Below are positions 8,186 to 16,566 of a stretch of 49,091 nucleotides of DNA, piece by piece. This DNA is from Actinomycetota bacterium (GTDB lineage: Bacteria > Actinomycetota > Actinomycetes > Streptosporangiales > Streptosporangiaceae): positions 1-49,091 of the forward strand of contig JAJPIV010000068.1 of NCBI GenBank assembly GCA_021324595.1. Direction: 5' to 3'. The translations under genes and the position numbers were made by a program. The notes under the pieces are model-generated. The model did not search any database, was not told where the DNA came from, and saw only the letters and a program-made list of their open reading frames with translations. Each line of letters begins with the position of its first letter. The stretch's first letter is position 1.

Positions 8186-9228
8186 CCGGAGCCGATGCCG
8201 GCGGGCCGGGGGCATCCGGCTGCGGGCCGGCACCGGAGGCGGGCGCGCACGACGGGCGAGCCGGCCTCCTCGCCACCGGAGGCGGCGGTGACCGCGCGTC
8301 CCGCCCCCCGGGCAGCGGCCACGTCCACCGTTCCCGGCTCACGCTGACCGGCGAGCATCGCGGGGCGCTCGCCATCGCCGCGCTGATCGCCGTCGCGGTC
8401 GCGGCGGCCGAGGCTGCCGGCGCCTTCGCGAGCGGGGCCCTGGTGCTGCTCGCCGACGCCGCCCACATGGCCGCCGACGCCGGCGCGATCGGGCTGTCCC
8501 TGCTCGCCGTGGCCTTCGCGGCCAGGCCGGCCACCCCGCGGCGGACCTTCGGGTACGCCCGGGCGGAGATCCTCGCGGCGGTCGCCAACGCCGTCATCCT
8601 GTTCGCCCTGTCGGTCTTCATCGTGGTCGAGGCGGTCCGCAGGCTGATCTCGCCGCCGGCGGTGATGCCATCCACGGTCCTGGTGTTCGGCCTGATCGCG
8701 CTCGCGGCGAACGTGGTCAGCCTGCTCGTGCTCCGCCGGGGCCAGTCGGGGAGCCTGAACGTCCGCGGCGCGTTCCTCGAGGTCGCCTCGGACGCGCTCG
8801 GCGCGCTCGCGGTGATCGTCACCGGCCTGGTCGTCGACCTGACCGGATTCACCAGGGCCGACCCGATCGCCTCGCTGCTGGTCGGCGCCCTCATCGTGCC
8901 GCGGACGCTGCGCCTGCTCGCCGACGCCGTGGACGTGCTGCTGGAGGCCAGCCCGCGCGGCGTGGACCTGGGCGAGGTCAGGCGGCACCTGACCGCCCTG
9001 GACGGCGTGCTTGACGTGCACGACCTGCACGCGTGGACGATCACGTCGGGCCTGCCGGTGCTCTCGGTCCACGTCGTCGTCGAGCCCGAGGTGCTCACCG
9101 GCGGCCGGAGCGCGCCCATGCTGGACGCCCTGCAGGAATGCCTGCGCGGCCACTTCGACGTCGCGCACTCGACCTTCCAGCTCGAGCCCGCGGGGCACGC
9201 GGAGCACGAGCGGCCGATGCACGAGTAG
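8182..9228 (+). CDS. CDF-family divalent cation efflux protein
   Basis: 348 residues. A His/Gly-rich cytosolic N-terminus (1-58) precedes six predicted helices and a C-terminal cytosolic ferredoxin-like domain (about 255-340). TM2 has the metal-site residues D92/H95/D99 (ADAAHMAAD). TM5 has E200 and D204 (LEVASD), so the usual His of the HxxxD pair is Glu, which may widen specificity beyond Zn2+. The protein exports Zn2+ or a similar ion in exchange for protons. The ATG overlaps the upstream permease stop (ATGA), so the two are translationally coupled. Confidence 0.9.
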   Translation: MTGADAGGPGASGCGPAPEAGAHDGRAGLLATGGGGDRASRPPGSGHVHRSRLTLTGEHRGALAIAALIAVAVAAAEAAGAFASGALVLLADAAHMAADAGAIGLSLLAVAFAARPATPRRTFGYARAEILAAVANAVILFALSVFIVVEAVRRLISPPAVMPSTVLVFGLIALAANVVSLLVLRRGQSGSLNVRGAFLEVASDALGALAVIVTGLVVDLTGFTRADPIASLLVGALIVPRTLRLLADAVDVLLEASPRGVDLGEVRRHLTALDGVLDVHDLHAWTITSGLPVLSVHVVVEPEVLTGGRSAPMLDALQECLRGHFDVAHSTFQLEPAGHAEHERPMHE

Positions 9229-9304
9229 GCAGGGCCTCCAGGCGCCCTGGCGCAGCGGGCTACCGGCGAGTAGCATCCGGGGTAACGGGTCGCTGGGAGT
9301 CGCC

Positions 9305-10414
9305 ATGAGCACCTACGAGCGCTATGTCACCGACGTGCCGCGCGGCACCTGGGACGTGCCGGCGGCCGGCGCCGCGCGGTTCAGCTGGGAGTACGACGAC
9401 GGGCGCGGCCGGCTGCTCGACCTGTACCAGCGCGGCAAGGACAAGCAGTGGGACGCCACCAGGCGGATCGACTGGAGCCTGCCGGTCAATCCGGCGAACG
9501 TGATGGAGCAGAGCGAGGAGCTCAGCCCGATCTACGGCTCCCGGCAGTGGCAGAAGCTGAGCCAGGCCGAGCGCGACGAGCTCGGCGTCCACCTGTCCTC
9601 CTGGCTGTTCAGCCAGTTCCTGCACGGCGAGCAGGGCGCGCTGACCGTCGCGGCGCGGATCGTGGAGTCCGTGCCCGACCTGGACAGCAAGTTCTACGCG
9701 GCCACCCAGGTCATGGACGAGGCCCGGCACGTCGAGATCTACTCCAGGTTCATCAAGGACAAGATAGGGATCTACTACCCGATCAACGACGACCTGGCCC
9801 GGCTGCTGGAGCAGGCCCTGTCCGACGGCCGCTGGGACTACCCCTACCTGGGCATGCAGGTGCTGATCGAAGGACTCGCGCTCGCCGCCTTCGGCGTGCA
9901 CCGGGACATGTCCAACAACCCCCTCGTCACGCAGGTGCTCGCCTACGTGATGCAGGACGAGGCGCGCCACGTCGCGTTCGGCCGGCTCGCGCTGCGTGAC
10001 TACTACGCGCAGCTGAGCCAGGCCGAGCGGGCGGAGCGCGAGGAGTTCCTCATCGAGGGCTGCTACCTGATGAACAACAGGTTCCGCGCCCAGGAGGTCT
10101 GGGAGCGGCTCGGCTTCGACGTGGCCGAGTGCATGGAGTTCACCGACAAGTCGCCGGTGCAGCAGGCATTCCGGTCGCTGCTGTTCACCAGGATCGTGCC
10201 GTGCGTGCGGGACATCGGCCTGTGGGGGCCGAAGGTGCGCCACGCCTTCGCCGACCTCGGCGTCCTCTCCGCCGCCGACGGCGACCTGGAGCAGCTCATG
10301 AGGTCCGACGAGGAGATGGCCGAGCGGATCGACGAGCGGAAGCACGCGGCCGAGCTGGCCGCCCGGCAGGCCGAGGTGAACGAGGTGATCGCCTCCGCCG
10401 AGGCCCAGGAGTGA
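9305..10414 (+). CDS. Ferritin-like diiron protein (R2/oxygenase-like)
   Basis: 369-residue helical protein with all six expected carboxylate/histidine ligands of a diiron four-helix bundle: a Glu in HGEQGAL, ExxH in MDEARHVEIY, a Glu in IEGLALAAFG and ExxH in QDEARHVAFG. This is the ribonucleotide-reductase-R2/fatty-acid-desaturase/AurF type of site rather than a storage ferritin. The substrate cannot be told from sequence. ATG at 9305 has GGGAG five bases upstream. The gene stands alone, 76 bases after the CDF exporter. The C-terminal 40 residues are charged and probably coiled. Confidence 0.8.
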   Translation: MSTYERYVTDVPRGTWDVPAAGAARFSWEYDDGRGRLLDLYQRGKDKQWDATRRIDWSLPVNPANVMEQSEELSPIYGSRQWQKLSQAERDELGVHLSSWLFSQFLHGEQGALTVAARIVESVPDLDSKFYAATQVMDEARHVEIYSRFIKDKIGIYYPINDDLARLLEQALSDGRWDYPYLGMQVLIEGLALAAFGVHRDMSNNPLVTQVLAYVMQDEARHVAFGRLALRDYYAQLSQAERAEREEFLIEGCYLMNNRFRAQEVWERLGFDVAECMEFTDKSPVQQAFRSLLFTRIVPCVRDIGLWGPKVRHAFADLGVLSAADGDLEQLMRSDEEMAERIDERKHAAELAARQAEVNEVIASAEAQE

Positions 10415-10590
10415 CCAGCGCGCAGCGGCGACCTGGCGGCACCCGCCCGCGCCAGGCCCGCGGGCCGCGCGGCGGGCGAGCCGCGCCGGGGCGCGGTCGC
10501 GCGCTCCGGCCAGGGGCCGGGCCTCGGTAGTCTGAAGCGCACGCACGCCACCGGCGCCCCGCGCGCGCGGCGGCCGCGCGCGCGGCGACC

Positions 10591-10650
10591 GCGCGGGAGG
10601 GCGGCGCGCGGGAGGGCGGCGCGCGGGAGGGCGGCGCGCGGGAGGGCGGG
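10591..10650. repeat. 15-bp tandem repeat carrying ribosome-binding sequence
   Basis: Four consecutive copies of GCGCGGGAGGGCGGC (the last with one change) end three bases before the ATG of the FHA-PrsW gene. Every copy contains a GGGAGG ribosome-site core, so the start codon follows an array of four Shine-Dalgarno sequences. Confidence 0.9.
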
Positions 10651-10653
10651 CGG

Positions 10654-12210
10654 ATGAACGAGCTCAAGGTGACATTCGCAGGCCAGAGCCGCGTGTTCGA
10701 GCCGGGCGAGCGCGTCGGCATCGGCCGCAGCCCGCAGAACGCCGTGGTCGTGCCCGACCCGACCGTCTCGCGCCAGCACGCGAGCGTCACCTGGCAGGAC
10801 GATGGCTGGGTCCTCGACGACCTCGGCAAGGGCCGGACGTTCATCGGCGGGCTCGCGGTCGGCTCAGCGGTGGTGCGGCAGCCGCTGGACGTCCGGCTGG
10901 CCTCGCCCCTCGGCCCCGCGATCATGCTGGAGGTGCTCGGCCCGGAGCGGCCTGGCCGCCAGCCCGGAGGGGGCGACGGCAGCGGGACCGGGGACGGCGC
11001 GGCCGGCGGGATCCCGGGCAGGGGCGCCGGGGCCGCGGACGGGGTCCCGGCGGGCCCGGCCGCCGCCCGGAGCCCGGCCCCCGCGCCGGCGGGCGCGGCC
11101 CCTGTCCCGGCTGGCGATGCCGGCCCCCACGAGCCCCGTCCGCCGGGAGCCCACGCGGGCCGGGTTCGCCACGCCAGCGCGGTCCACCGGTCGCGCCTGT
11201 GGCACGGCGATCCCTCCGCCGGCCACGCCCCGCCGCCGACCCATGCCTACCGGCGGCAACGGACCGACCTTCCCGGCGGGGACTTCGCCGCGGCGGTGCA
11301 CATCCTCGTGCCGCTCCGCAGCTGGCTGAAGGACCCGGGCTGGAAGCAGGGTTCGCGCCTGCTCGTGATCGCCTACGGCCTGCTCCCGTCCCTGTTCGTG
11401 GTGCTGTTCTCCGACACCACGAACGCCAGCGCCCCGGGCTGGGCCTACAGCCTGGCGATTGCGCCGCTGTGGGCGGTTGCCTTCTGGCTGCTGATCCGGC
11501 CCGGCCACATCACCAGGCTGATCGGCTGGCTGGCGGTGGGCATCGTCGCCGCGGTCATGATCCTGCTGCCGACTCTGGCTGTCCCGTGGGAGAACGCGCT
11601 CGACAGGACCGCAGACCCGCGCGGCGTGCTGCCCTGGATCTACGGGGTCGGCTTCGCCGAGGAGGTCACCAAGGCGCTGCCGGTTCTGGCCGCCGCGCTG
11701 CTGCTGCGGTGGATCGCGAAGACCACGCTCGACGTGCGGGTCTGGATGTTCCTGGGGACGATCGCCGGGCTCGCCTTCGGAGTCCGCGAGTCGGTGCTCT
11801 ACACCACCAGCTACCTGACCGAGGGGAACGGCCGGGCGGGCCTGGACGTGCCGCTGATCCTGACGTTCGCCCAGCGCGTCTTCGTCGACGGGCTCCAGCA
11901 CGCGGTATGGGCCGGGATCGCGGCGTTCTTCATCGGGATGGGCGTCAACTACCGCCGGCGGCGGATCCCGCTGATCCTGGCCGGCATCACGCTCCCCGCG
12001 GTGCTGCACGGGCTCAACGACTGGGCCACGCAGCTGGCCTCGCACTGGCTGTGGATCGTCATCGAGGCCGTGTCGCTGCTGCTGTTCATCGGGCACACGA
12101 TGTCGGCGGCCACGATCGAGCGGCAGGTGCGGGACACGCCGCTGTTCCGGGGCGAGTCCATGATCATGGAACGGGCCGACCTGGCGGGCGAGCCGGACCA
12201 GCGGCAATGA
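10654..12210 (+). CDS. FHA domain-PrsW family intramembrane protease fusion
   Basis: 518 residues. The N-terminal FHA domain (about 5-95) has the phosphothreonine-binding SRQHA (39-43). A low-complexity Ala/Pro/Gly linker runs to about 215. The C-terminal PrsW/M82 metalloprotease domain (about 225-505) has several membrane helices, the EExxK motif in FAEEVTKALP (near 333-342), the downstream GVRES segment and two late His motifs (HAVWAG and VLHGLND). PrsW proteins cut anti-sigma factors in the membrane. The FHA domain suggests recruitment by Ser/Thr kinase phosphorylation, which is inference. The start follows a 15-bp repeat array. The stop overlaps the GH1 start (ATGA). Confidence 0.87.
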   Translation: MNELKVTFAGQSRVFEPGERVGIGRSPQNAVVVPDPTVSRQHASVTWQDDGWVLDDLGKGRTFIGGLAVGSAVVRQPLDVRLASPLGPAIMLEVLGPERPGRQPGGGDGSGTGDGAAGGIPGRGAGAADGVPAGPAAARSPAPAPAGAAPVPAGDAGPHEPRPPGAHAGRVRHASAVHRSRLWHGDPSAGHAPPPTHAYRRQRTDLPGGDFAAAVHILVPLRSWLKDPGWKQGSRLLVIAYGLLPSLFVVLFSDTTNASAPGWAYSLAIAPLWAVAFWLLIRPGHITRLIGWLAVGIVAAVMILLPTLAVPWENALDRTADPRGVLPWIYGVGFAEEVTKALPVLAAALLLRWIAKTTLDVRVWMFLGTIAGLAFGVRESVLYTTSYLTEGNGRAGLDVPLILTFAQRVFVDGLQHAVWAGIAAFFIGMGVNYRRRRIPLILAGITLPAVLHGLNDWATQLASHWLWIVIEAVSLLLFIGHTMSAATIERQVRDTPLFRGESMIMERADLAGEPDQRQ

Positions 12211-13637
12211 GCGCCCCGATGCCCGCCTTCCCCCAGGGATTCCTGTGGGGGGTCGCGACCTCCGCGTATCAGATTGAGGGCGCCGTCCGCGAGGATGGCC
12301 GGGGCGAGTCGGTCTGGGACACGTTCTGCCGCAGGCCCGGGGCGATCAGGGACGGCCACACCGGGGACGTGGCGACCGATCACTATCACCGCTGGGCCCG
12401 GGATGTCGCGCTCCTGGCCGAGCTGGGCGTGGACGCCTACCGTTTCTCGATCGCCTGGCCGCGGATCCAGCCGGACGGCGCCGGGCCGCCGAACCCGGCC
12501 GGGCTGGACTTCTACGACCGGCTCACCGACGCGCTGCTCGCGGCCGGGATCATCCCGGTGCCCACGTTGTACCACTGGGACCTGCCGCAGGCGCTGGAGG
12601 ATGGCGGAGGCTGGCTGAACAGGCAGGCCGCGCAGCGGTTCGCCGACTACGCGGCGCTGGCCGCCGGGCGCCTCGCCGACCGCGTCGGGACCTGGATCAC
12701 GCTGAACGAGCCGTTCGTCGTCACCGCGTTCGGCTACGCGCTGGGCATCCACGCGCCGGGCCGGACGCTGATGCTCGGCGCGCTGCCGGCCGCGCATCAC
12801 CAGCTCCTCGGGCACGGCCTGGCCACCGCCGCGCTGCGCGCAGCCGGGGCGCGCGAGGTCCTGATCGCCAACAACTACTCGCCCGCCTGGCCGGCGAGCG
12901 AGGGCGACGCCGACCGTGAGGCGGCGAGGGCCTACGACACCTTGCACAACCGGATGTTCACCGATCCCATCCTGCTCGGCCGGTACCCCGACCTTTCGGC
13001 GTTCGGGATCGGCCCGGAGGGCCTGCCGTGCGTGCGCGACGGTGACCTGGCGGTGATCTCGGCGCCGCTGGACGGGCTCGGCGTGAACTACTACATGCCG
13101 ACCCGGCTGTCCGCGCTGCCGGGCTCCCCGCTGCCCTTCCAGATGCAGCCGATCCCCGGGTACCCGGTCACCGCGTTCGGCTGGCCCGTCGTCCCGGCCG
13201 GGCTCACCGAGCTGCTGACCACGCTCGCCGGCCGGTACGGCGGCGCGCTGCCCGCCGTCTACGTCACCGAGAACGGCTGCTCCCAGGCCGACCAGCCGGG
13301 GCCAGGCGGCGGCGTGGCCGACCCCGGCCGCATCGGCTACCTCGACGGCCACATCCGGGCGGTCCATGACGCGATCGCGGCCGGGGTCGACGTGCGCGGC
13401 TACTTCCACTGGACGCTGGCCGACAACTTCGAGTGGAGCGAGGGATATCACCAGCGCTTCGGCCTGGTCTACACCGACTTCGAGACCCTGGAGCGGTCTC
13501 CGAAGGCCTCGTTCGCCTGGTACCGGGACCTGATCGCCGCCCAGCGCGCGGGAGCGCGGGACGACCGGGGCGCCCGGGCCCGGGATGCCCGCGGCTCCGC
13601 GGTGCCCGGCCCCGGGGTGCCCGGCCCCGCGGAGTAG
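12207..13637 (+). CDS. GH1 family beta-glucosidase
   Basis: 476-residue cytosolic (no signal peptide) glycoside hydrolase family 1 enzyme. It starts with the family N-terminal signature FLWGVATSAYQIEGA. The acid/base is E168 in TLNEP and the nucleophile E355 in YVTENG. The late DNFEWSEGY substrate-site motif is present. Length is usual for the family. It hydrolyses beta-1,4-linked disaccharides or aryl-beta-glucosides and related substrates. The ATG overlaps the upstream protease stop. The C-terminal 25 residues are repetitive (PGPGVPGPAE) and run into the tandem repeat that follows, so the tail appears to be repeat-derived. Confidence 0.93.
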   Translation: MSAPMPAFPQGFLWGVATSAYQIEGAVREDGRGESVWDTFCRRPGAIRDGHTGDVATDHYHRWARDVALLAELGVDAYRFSIAWPRIQPDGAGPPNPAGLDFYDRLTDALLAAGIIPVPTLYHWDLPQALEDGGGWLNRQAAQRFADYAALAAGRLADRVGTWITLNEPFVVTAFGYALGIHAPGRTLMLGALPAAHHQLLGHGLATAALRAAGAREVLIANNYSPAWPASEGDADREAARAYDTLHNRMFTDPILLGRYPDLSAFGIGPEGLPCVRDGDLAVISAPLDGLGVNYYMPTRLSALPGSPLPFQMQPIPGYPVTAFGWPVVPAGLTELLTTLAGRYGGALPAVYVTENGCSQADQPGPGGGVADPGRIGYLDGHIRAVHDAIAAGVDVRGYFHWTLADNFEWSEGYHQRFGLVYTDFETLERSPKASFAWYRDLIAAQRAGARDDRGARARDARGSAVPGPGVPGPAE

Positions 13638-13703
13638 CCGCGCCCCGCGGGGTAGCCGCGCCCCGCGGGGTAGCCGCGCCCCGCGGGGTAGCCGCGCCCC
13701 GCC
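13638..13703. repeat. 18-bp palindrome-containing tandem repeat after GH1 gene
   Basis: Three full copies and one partial copy of CCGCGCCCCGCGGGGTAG. Each copy contains the perfect palindrome CCCCGCGGGG. The array begins directly after the GH1 stop codon and each copy carries a TAG. It may fold into multiple hairpins. Confidence 0.9.
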
Positions 13704-13719
13704 ACCCCGCACGCCTCAC

Positions 13720-13746
13720 GTGCCGCTTGCGGCTCGCGAGTGGCAC
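13720..13746 (+). terminator. Hairpin, possible terminator of the 5.6-13.6 kb gene run
   Basis: GTGCCGCT (13720-13727) pairs with AGTGGCAC (13739-13746), one G-U pair, 11-base loop. No U-tract follows, as is common in actinomycetes. Confidence 0.4.
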
Positions 13747-13820
13747 CTGATCACGCCACCCGCCCGCGCGCCTGCGGGGACCGGTCGATTTGCCCGCAGC
13801 GGTCCGTCATACTTGCGTTC

Positions 13821-14213
13821 ATGCCCGAGGAGCACCTCCAGGCCGTGCCGGATCCGGACGAGTTCGACCGCGAGCTCCGGGATCTGACCAGCGGCCGGGC
13901 CGAGCCGGCCAGATTCCGGGAGCCGTCCGCGGCCGAGCGCGCCAAGCTCGCCCCGCTTCCGGGCCGCGCGCCCCGCCCGGGCTGGCGCCGGGTCCCGATC
14001 GCTCGCCGGCCGCGTCCGCGCGCCGCGGGAGGCAACCGCCAGGCCTCCCGCCGGGCAGCCGGCGCTGCCCGCCGGGCCGGCGGCGCCACGCGAGGGCGGC
14101 CAGGGACGGCACGGCGGCAGCGGGTCCGCTCGATCGCCAGGGCGGTCGCTCTGCTCGTGGCGTTCGCCGCGCTCCTGTACGCCCTGCACCTGCTCGGCTT
14201 CGGCCCGCGCTGA
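13821..14213 (+). CDS. Small basic protein with one C-terminal membrane helix
   Basis: 130 residues of unknown function. An acidic N-terminus (EEHLQAVPDPDEFDREL) is followed by a long Arg/Ala/Pro-rich basic middle. One predicted helix near the C-terminus (about 108-126, VALLVAFAALLYALHLLGF) would place the chain in the cytosol as a tail-anchored protein. ATG at 13821 was chosen because the acidic, ordered start begins there and upstream sequence looks non-coding. It stands alone between a hairpin and the HD gene. Confidence 0.6.
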   Translation: MPEEHLQAVPDPDEFDRELRDLTSGRAEPARFREPSAAERAKLAPLPGRAPRPGWRRVPIARRPRPRAAGGNRQASRRAAGAARRAGGATRGRPGTARRQRVRSIARAVALLVAFAALLYALHLLGFGPR

Positions 14214-14405
14214 CGGCCGCGCGGCGGCGAGCAGGCACGCCGCCGGGCCGCGCGGAGCGGGCCGCGCCGGCGCCGCCGGGGTCGCGCGGCGACCCCGGCG
14301 TGACCGCGTGCATGGTCCGCCCGAGACGGCGCCTGCCTCGCGGGCGCGCTGCCTCGGGCGGGGGCGCGGCTCGCGCAGCCGGCCGGGGCCTGGTCGAATG
14401 GCCCC

Positions 14406-15071
14406 ATGACCCGGCTTGACCAGCAGATGGCGTTCGTCACCGAGGCTGGCCGCCTCAGGGGCGTGCTCAGGCAGACCGTCCTCGCCGACCTGGGCCGGCG
14501 GGAGAATTCCGCCGAGCACTCCTGGCACCTGGCGGTGATGGCCCTCGCCCTCGGCGAGCACGCGCCGCCGGGAACCGACCTGGCGAAGGTGGTGAGCATG
14601 GTGCTCCTGCACGACCTGGTCGAGGTCGACGCGGGTGACCTGTTCCTGTATGCCGATTCCGGCGAGCACGAGCGCCAGGCCGCGGCCGAGCGGGCGGCCG
14701 CCGACCGGATCTTCGGGCTGCTCCCCGCCGACCAGGGCGCCAGGCTGCGCGGGCTGTGGGATGAGTTCACCGACCGGGTGACCCCCGAGGCCAGGTTCGC
14801 CCGGGCCATTGACCGCCTTCAGCCGATGCTGGAGAACCTGATGGCCGGCGGGGGCACCTGGCAGCGGCACGGAATCACCGCGGACCAGGTGCTTGAGAAG
14901 GTGAGGCTGATCGAGGAAGGCTCGCCCGCGCTCGGCGAGGTCGCCGCCGAGGTGGTGAGGAAGGCGGTGGACGCGGGCTTCCTCGCGCCGGCGCGGCGCG
15001 CGCATCGCCGCCAGGGAAGCTCCGGCGATGGCCGCCGTCTGCGCGCTACCCGCCCCGGCCCCGGCACATGA
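14406..15071 (+). CDS. HD-domain phosphohydrolase, YfbR/HDDC2-like
   Basis: 221 residues. HD-domain metal ligands are visible: EHSWH (37-41), HD (69-70) with E73 nearby, and a late D in AIDRLQ. The pattern RxENSAEHSW ... LLHDLVEVDAGD is that of the 5'-nucleotidase-type YfbR/HDDC2 proteins, which dephosphorylate deoxynucleoside monophosphates. The last 30 residues are basic and low-complexity. It converges on the ABC ATPase gene. Confidence 0.8.
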   Translation: MTRLDQQMAFVTEAGRLRGVLRQTVLADLGRRENSAEHSWHLAVMALALGEHAPPGTDLAKVVSMVLLHDLVEVDAGDLFLYADSGEHERQAAAERAAADRIFGLLPADQGARLRGLWDEFTDRVTPEARFARAIDRLQPMLENLMAGGGTWQRHGITADQVLEKVRLIEEGSPALGEVAAEVVRKAVDAGFLAPARRAHRRQGSSGDGRRLRATRPGPGT

Positions 15072-15142
15072 GGCGACCGTAGGGTTGCGGCCGGCCCGGT
15101 TCCCTCGCGGGAGGGTGCCGCCGCGGGCGCTCGCGTGGCGGC

Positions 15143-15937
15143 TCAGCGCGGCGGGACTGCCCTGGCCATCCAGCGGGTCGCCAGGCGCTCCACGATCAGC
15201 GGCACCCCGAAGCACCGCGAGAGGTTCTTCTCGGTGAACACCTCGCCGACCCGCCCGGCGGCGAGCACCATTCCCCGGCGCATCAGCATCGCGTGGGTGA
15301 AGCCGTCGGGCACCTCTTCGACATGGTGCGTGACCAGCACCAGCACCGGGGAGCGCGGATCGTGCGCGAACGCGGCGATCCGGCCGAGGACGTCCTCGCG
15401 CCCGCCGAGGTCCAGCCCGGCGGCCGGCTCGTCGAGCAGGAGCAACTCCGGGTCGGCCATGAGCGAGCGGGCGATCTGCACGCGCTTGCGCTCGCCCTCC
15501 GACAGCGTGCCGAAGCGGCGCCTGATCAGGTGAGCGCACCCGAATGCGTCAAGCAGCTCGACCGCGCGGATCACGTCGAACGAGTCGTAGTCCTCGCCGC
15601 CGCGCCCGAGCAGCCCGTAGCTCGCGGTGAGGACCAGGTCGATCACCTTCTCGCCGCGCGGGACCTGATCGGCCACGGCGGCGCTGGCGATCCCCACTCG
15701 GCTGCGCAGCTCATCGAGGTCGGCGTGCCCGACCGGCTCGCCGAGCACCTCGACGAGTCCCTCCGTGGGCAGGATCAGGCCGGCGGCGACCTGCAGCAGG
15801 GTCGTCTTGCCCGCGCCGTTCGGCCCGACGATGACCCACCGCTCGTCCTCGTGGACGACCCAGTCGACGTCGGCCAGCATCATCGTGTCGTCACGGCGGA
15901 CCCCCACACCGCGCAGGCGCAGCACCTCGGCCGGCAT
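15143..15937 (-). CDS. ABC transporter ATP-binding protein
   Basis: 264 residues, a single nucleotide-binding domain with Walker A GPNGAGKTTLL, signature LSEGERKR, Walker B LLLLDEPAAGLD and the H-loop THH. The start is ATG at 15935-15937, with GGGAGGGAGG just upstream; an in-frame ATG seven codons earlier has no comparable site. No permease gene is adjacent, so the transport role and substrate are unknown. A translation or regulatory ATPase role is also possible. Confidence 0.83.
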   Translation of the reverse strand: MPAEVLRLRGVGVRRDDTMMLADVDWVVHEDERWVIVGPNGAGKTTLLQVAAGLILPTEGLVEVLGEPVGHADLDELRSRVGIASAAVADQVPRGEKVIDLVLTASYGLLGRGGEDYDSFDVIRAVELLDAFGCAHLIRRRFGTLSEGERKRVQIARSLMADPELLLLDEPAAGLDLGGREDVLGRIAAFAHDPRSPVLVLVTHHVEEVPDGFTHAMLMRRGMVLAAGRVGEVFTEKNLSRCFGVPLIVERLATRWMARAVPPR

Positions 15938-16002
15938 CGGCCTCCCTCCCGGGCACACTTGCTGACCAGACCGAACCTACGGCACGCGCGGCCGAGTGCA
16001 CG

Positions 16003-16497
16003 TCACGACCCGGCCTCGCGCGGGCGCCACGACGCGACCAGCTCGGCCCTGGCGCCGGCGAGGCCGCGCCACGGGCCCGGCAGCCCGAGCACCGCGATCG
16101 CCGAGGTCGGCAGCTCCACGGCCCGGCCGAGGAGGACCCCGGCCAGGTCGGCGGCCGCGGGGTTGTGCCCGACGTACATGACGGTCCGGGCGCCGGGGTC
16201 GGCCTCCGCGAGGATGCCGGCCAGGTCGCCCGCGCCGGCGCCGTACAGCCGGTCGTCGAACACGACCTCCGGATGGCCGTCCAGCTCCTCGCTCACGCAC
16301 CGCCACGTCTGCCTGGCGCGGCTGGCCCCGGAGCAGAGCACCAGGTCCGGGACCAGGCCCCGCCCGGCGAGCCAGCGGCCGGCCGCCGCCGCGTCCCTTC
16401 GCCCGCGCGGGCGCAGGGTGCGCTCGAAGTCCGGGCCTGCGGGGAGCTCGCCGGCCTTGGCGTGGCGCATGATGATCAGCTGCCGTCGCGCGGTCAT
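16003..16497 (-). CDS. SixA-like histidine phosphatase
   Basis: 164 residues. The RHG-type motif MRHAKAG (10-16) gives the phospho-acceptor His, LCSGASRARQT holds the second Arg, and YVGHNP holds the second His. This matches SixA, which dephosphorylates phosphohistidine on signalling proteins; the actual substrate is unknown. ATG at 16495-16497 was chosen. An in-frame GTG at 16513-16515 would add six residues and cannot be excluded. Confidence 0.83.
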   Translation of the reverse strand: MTARRQLIIMRHAKAGELPAGPDFERTLRPRGRRDAAAAGRWLAGRGLVPDLVLCSGASRARQTWRCVSEELDGHPEVVFDDRLYGAGAGDLAGILAEADPGARTVMYVGHNPAAADLAGVLLGRAVELPTSAIAVLGLPGPWRGLAGARAELVASWRPREAGS

Positions 16498-16566
16498 GAA
16501 CCCATGCTCCGTCACGGCGCCCGCCGGGCACAGGCCGCCACGCGGTGCGCGGAGGCCGGATGTCCG

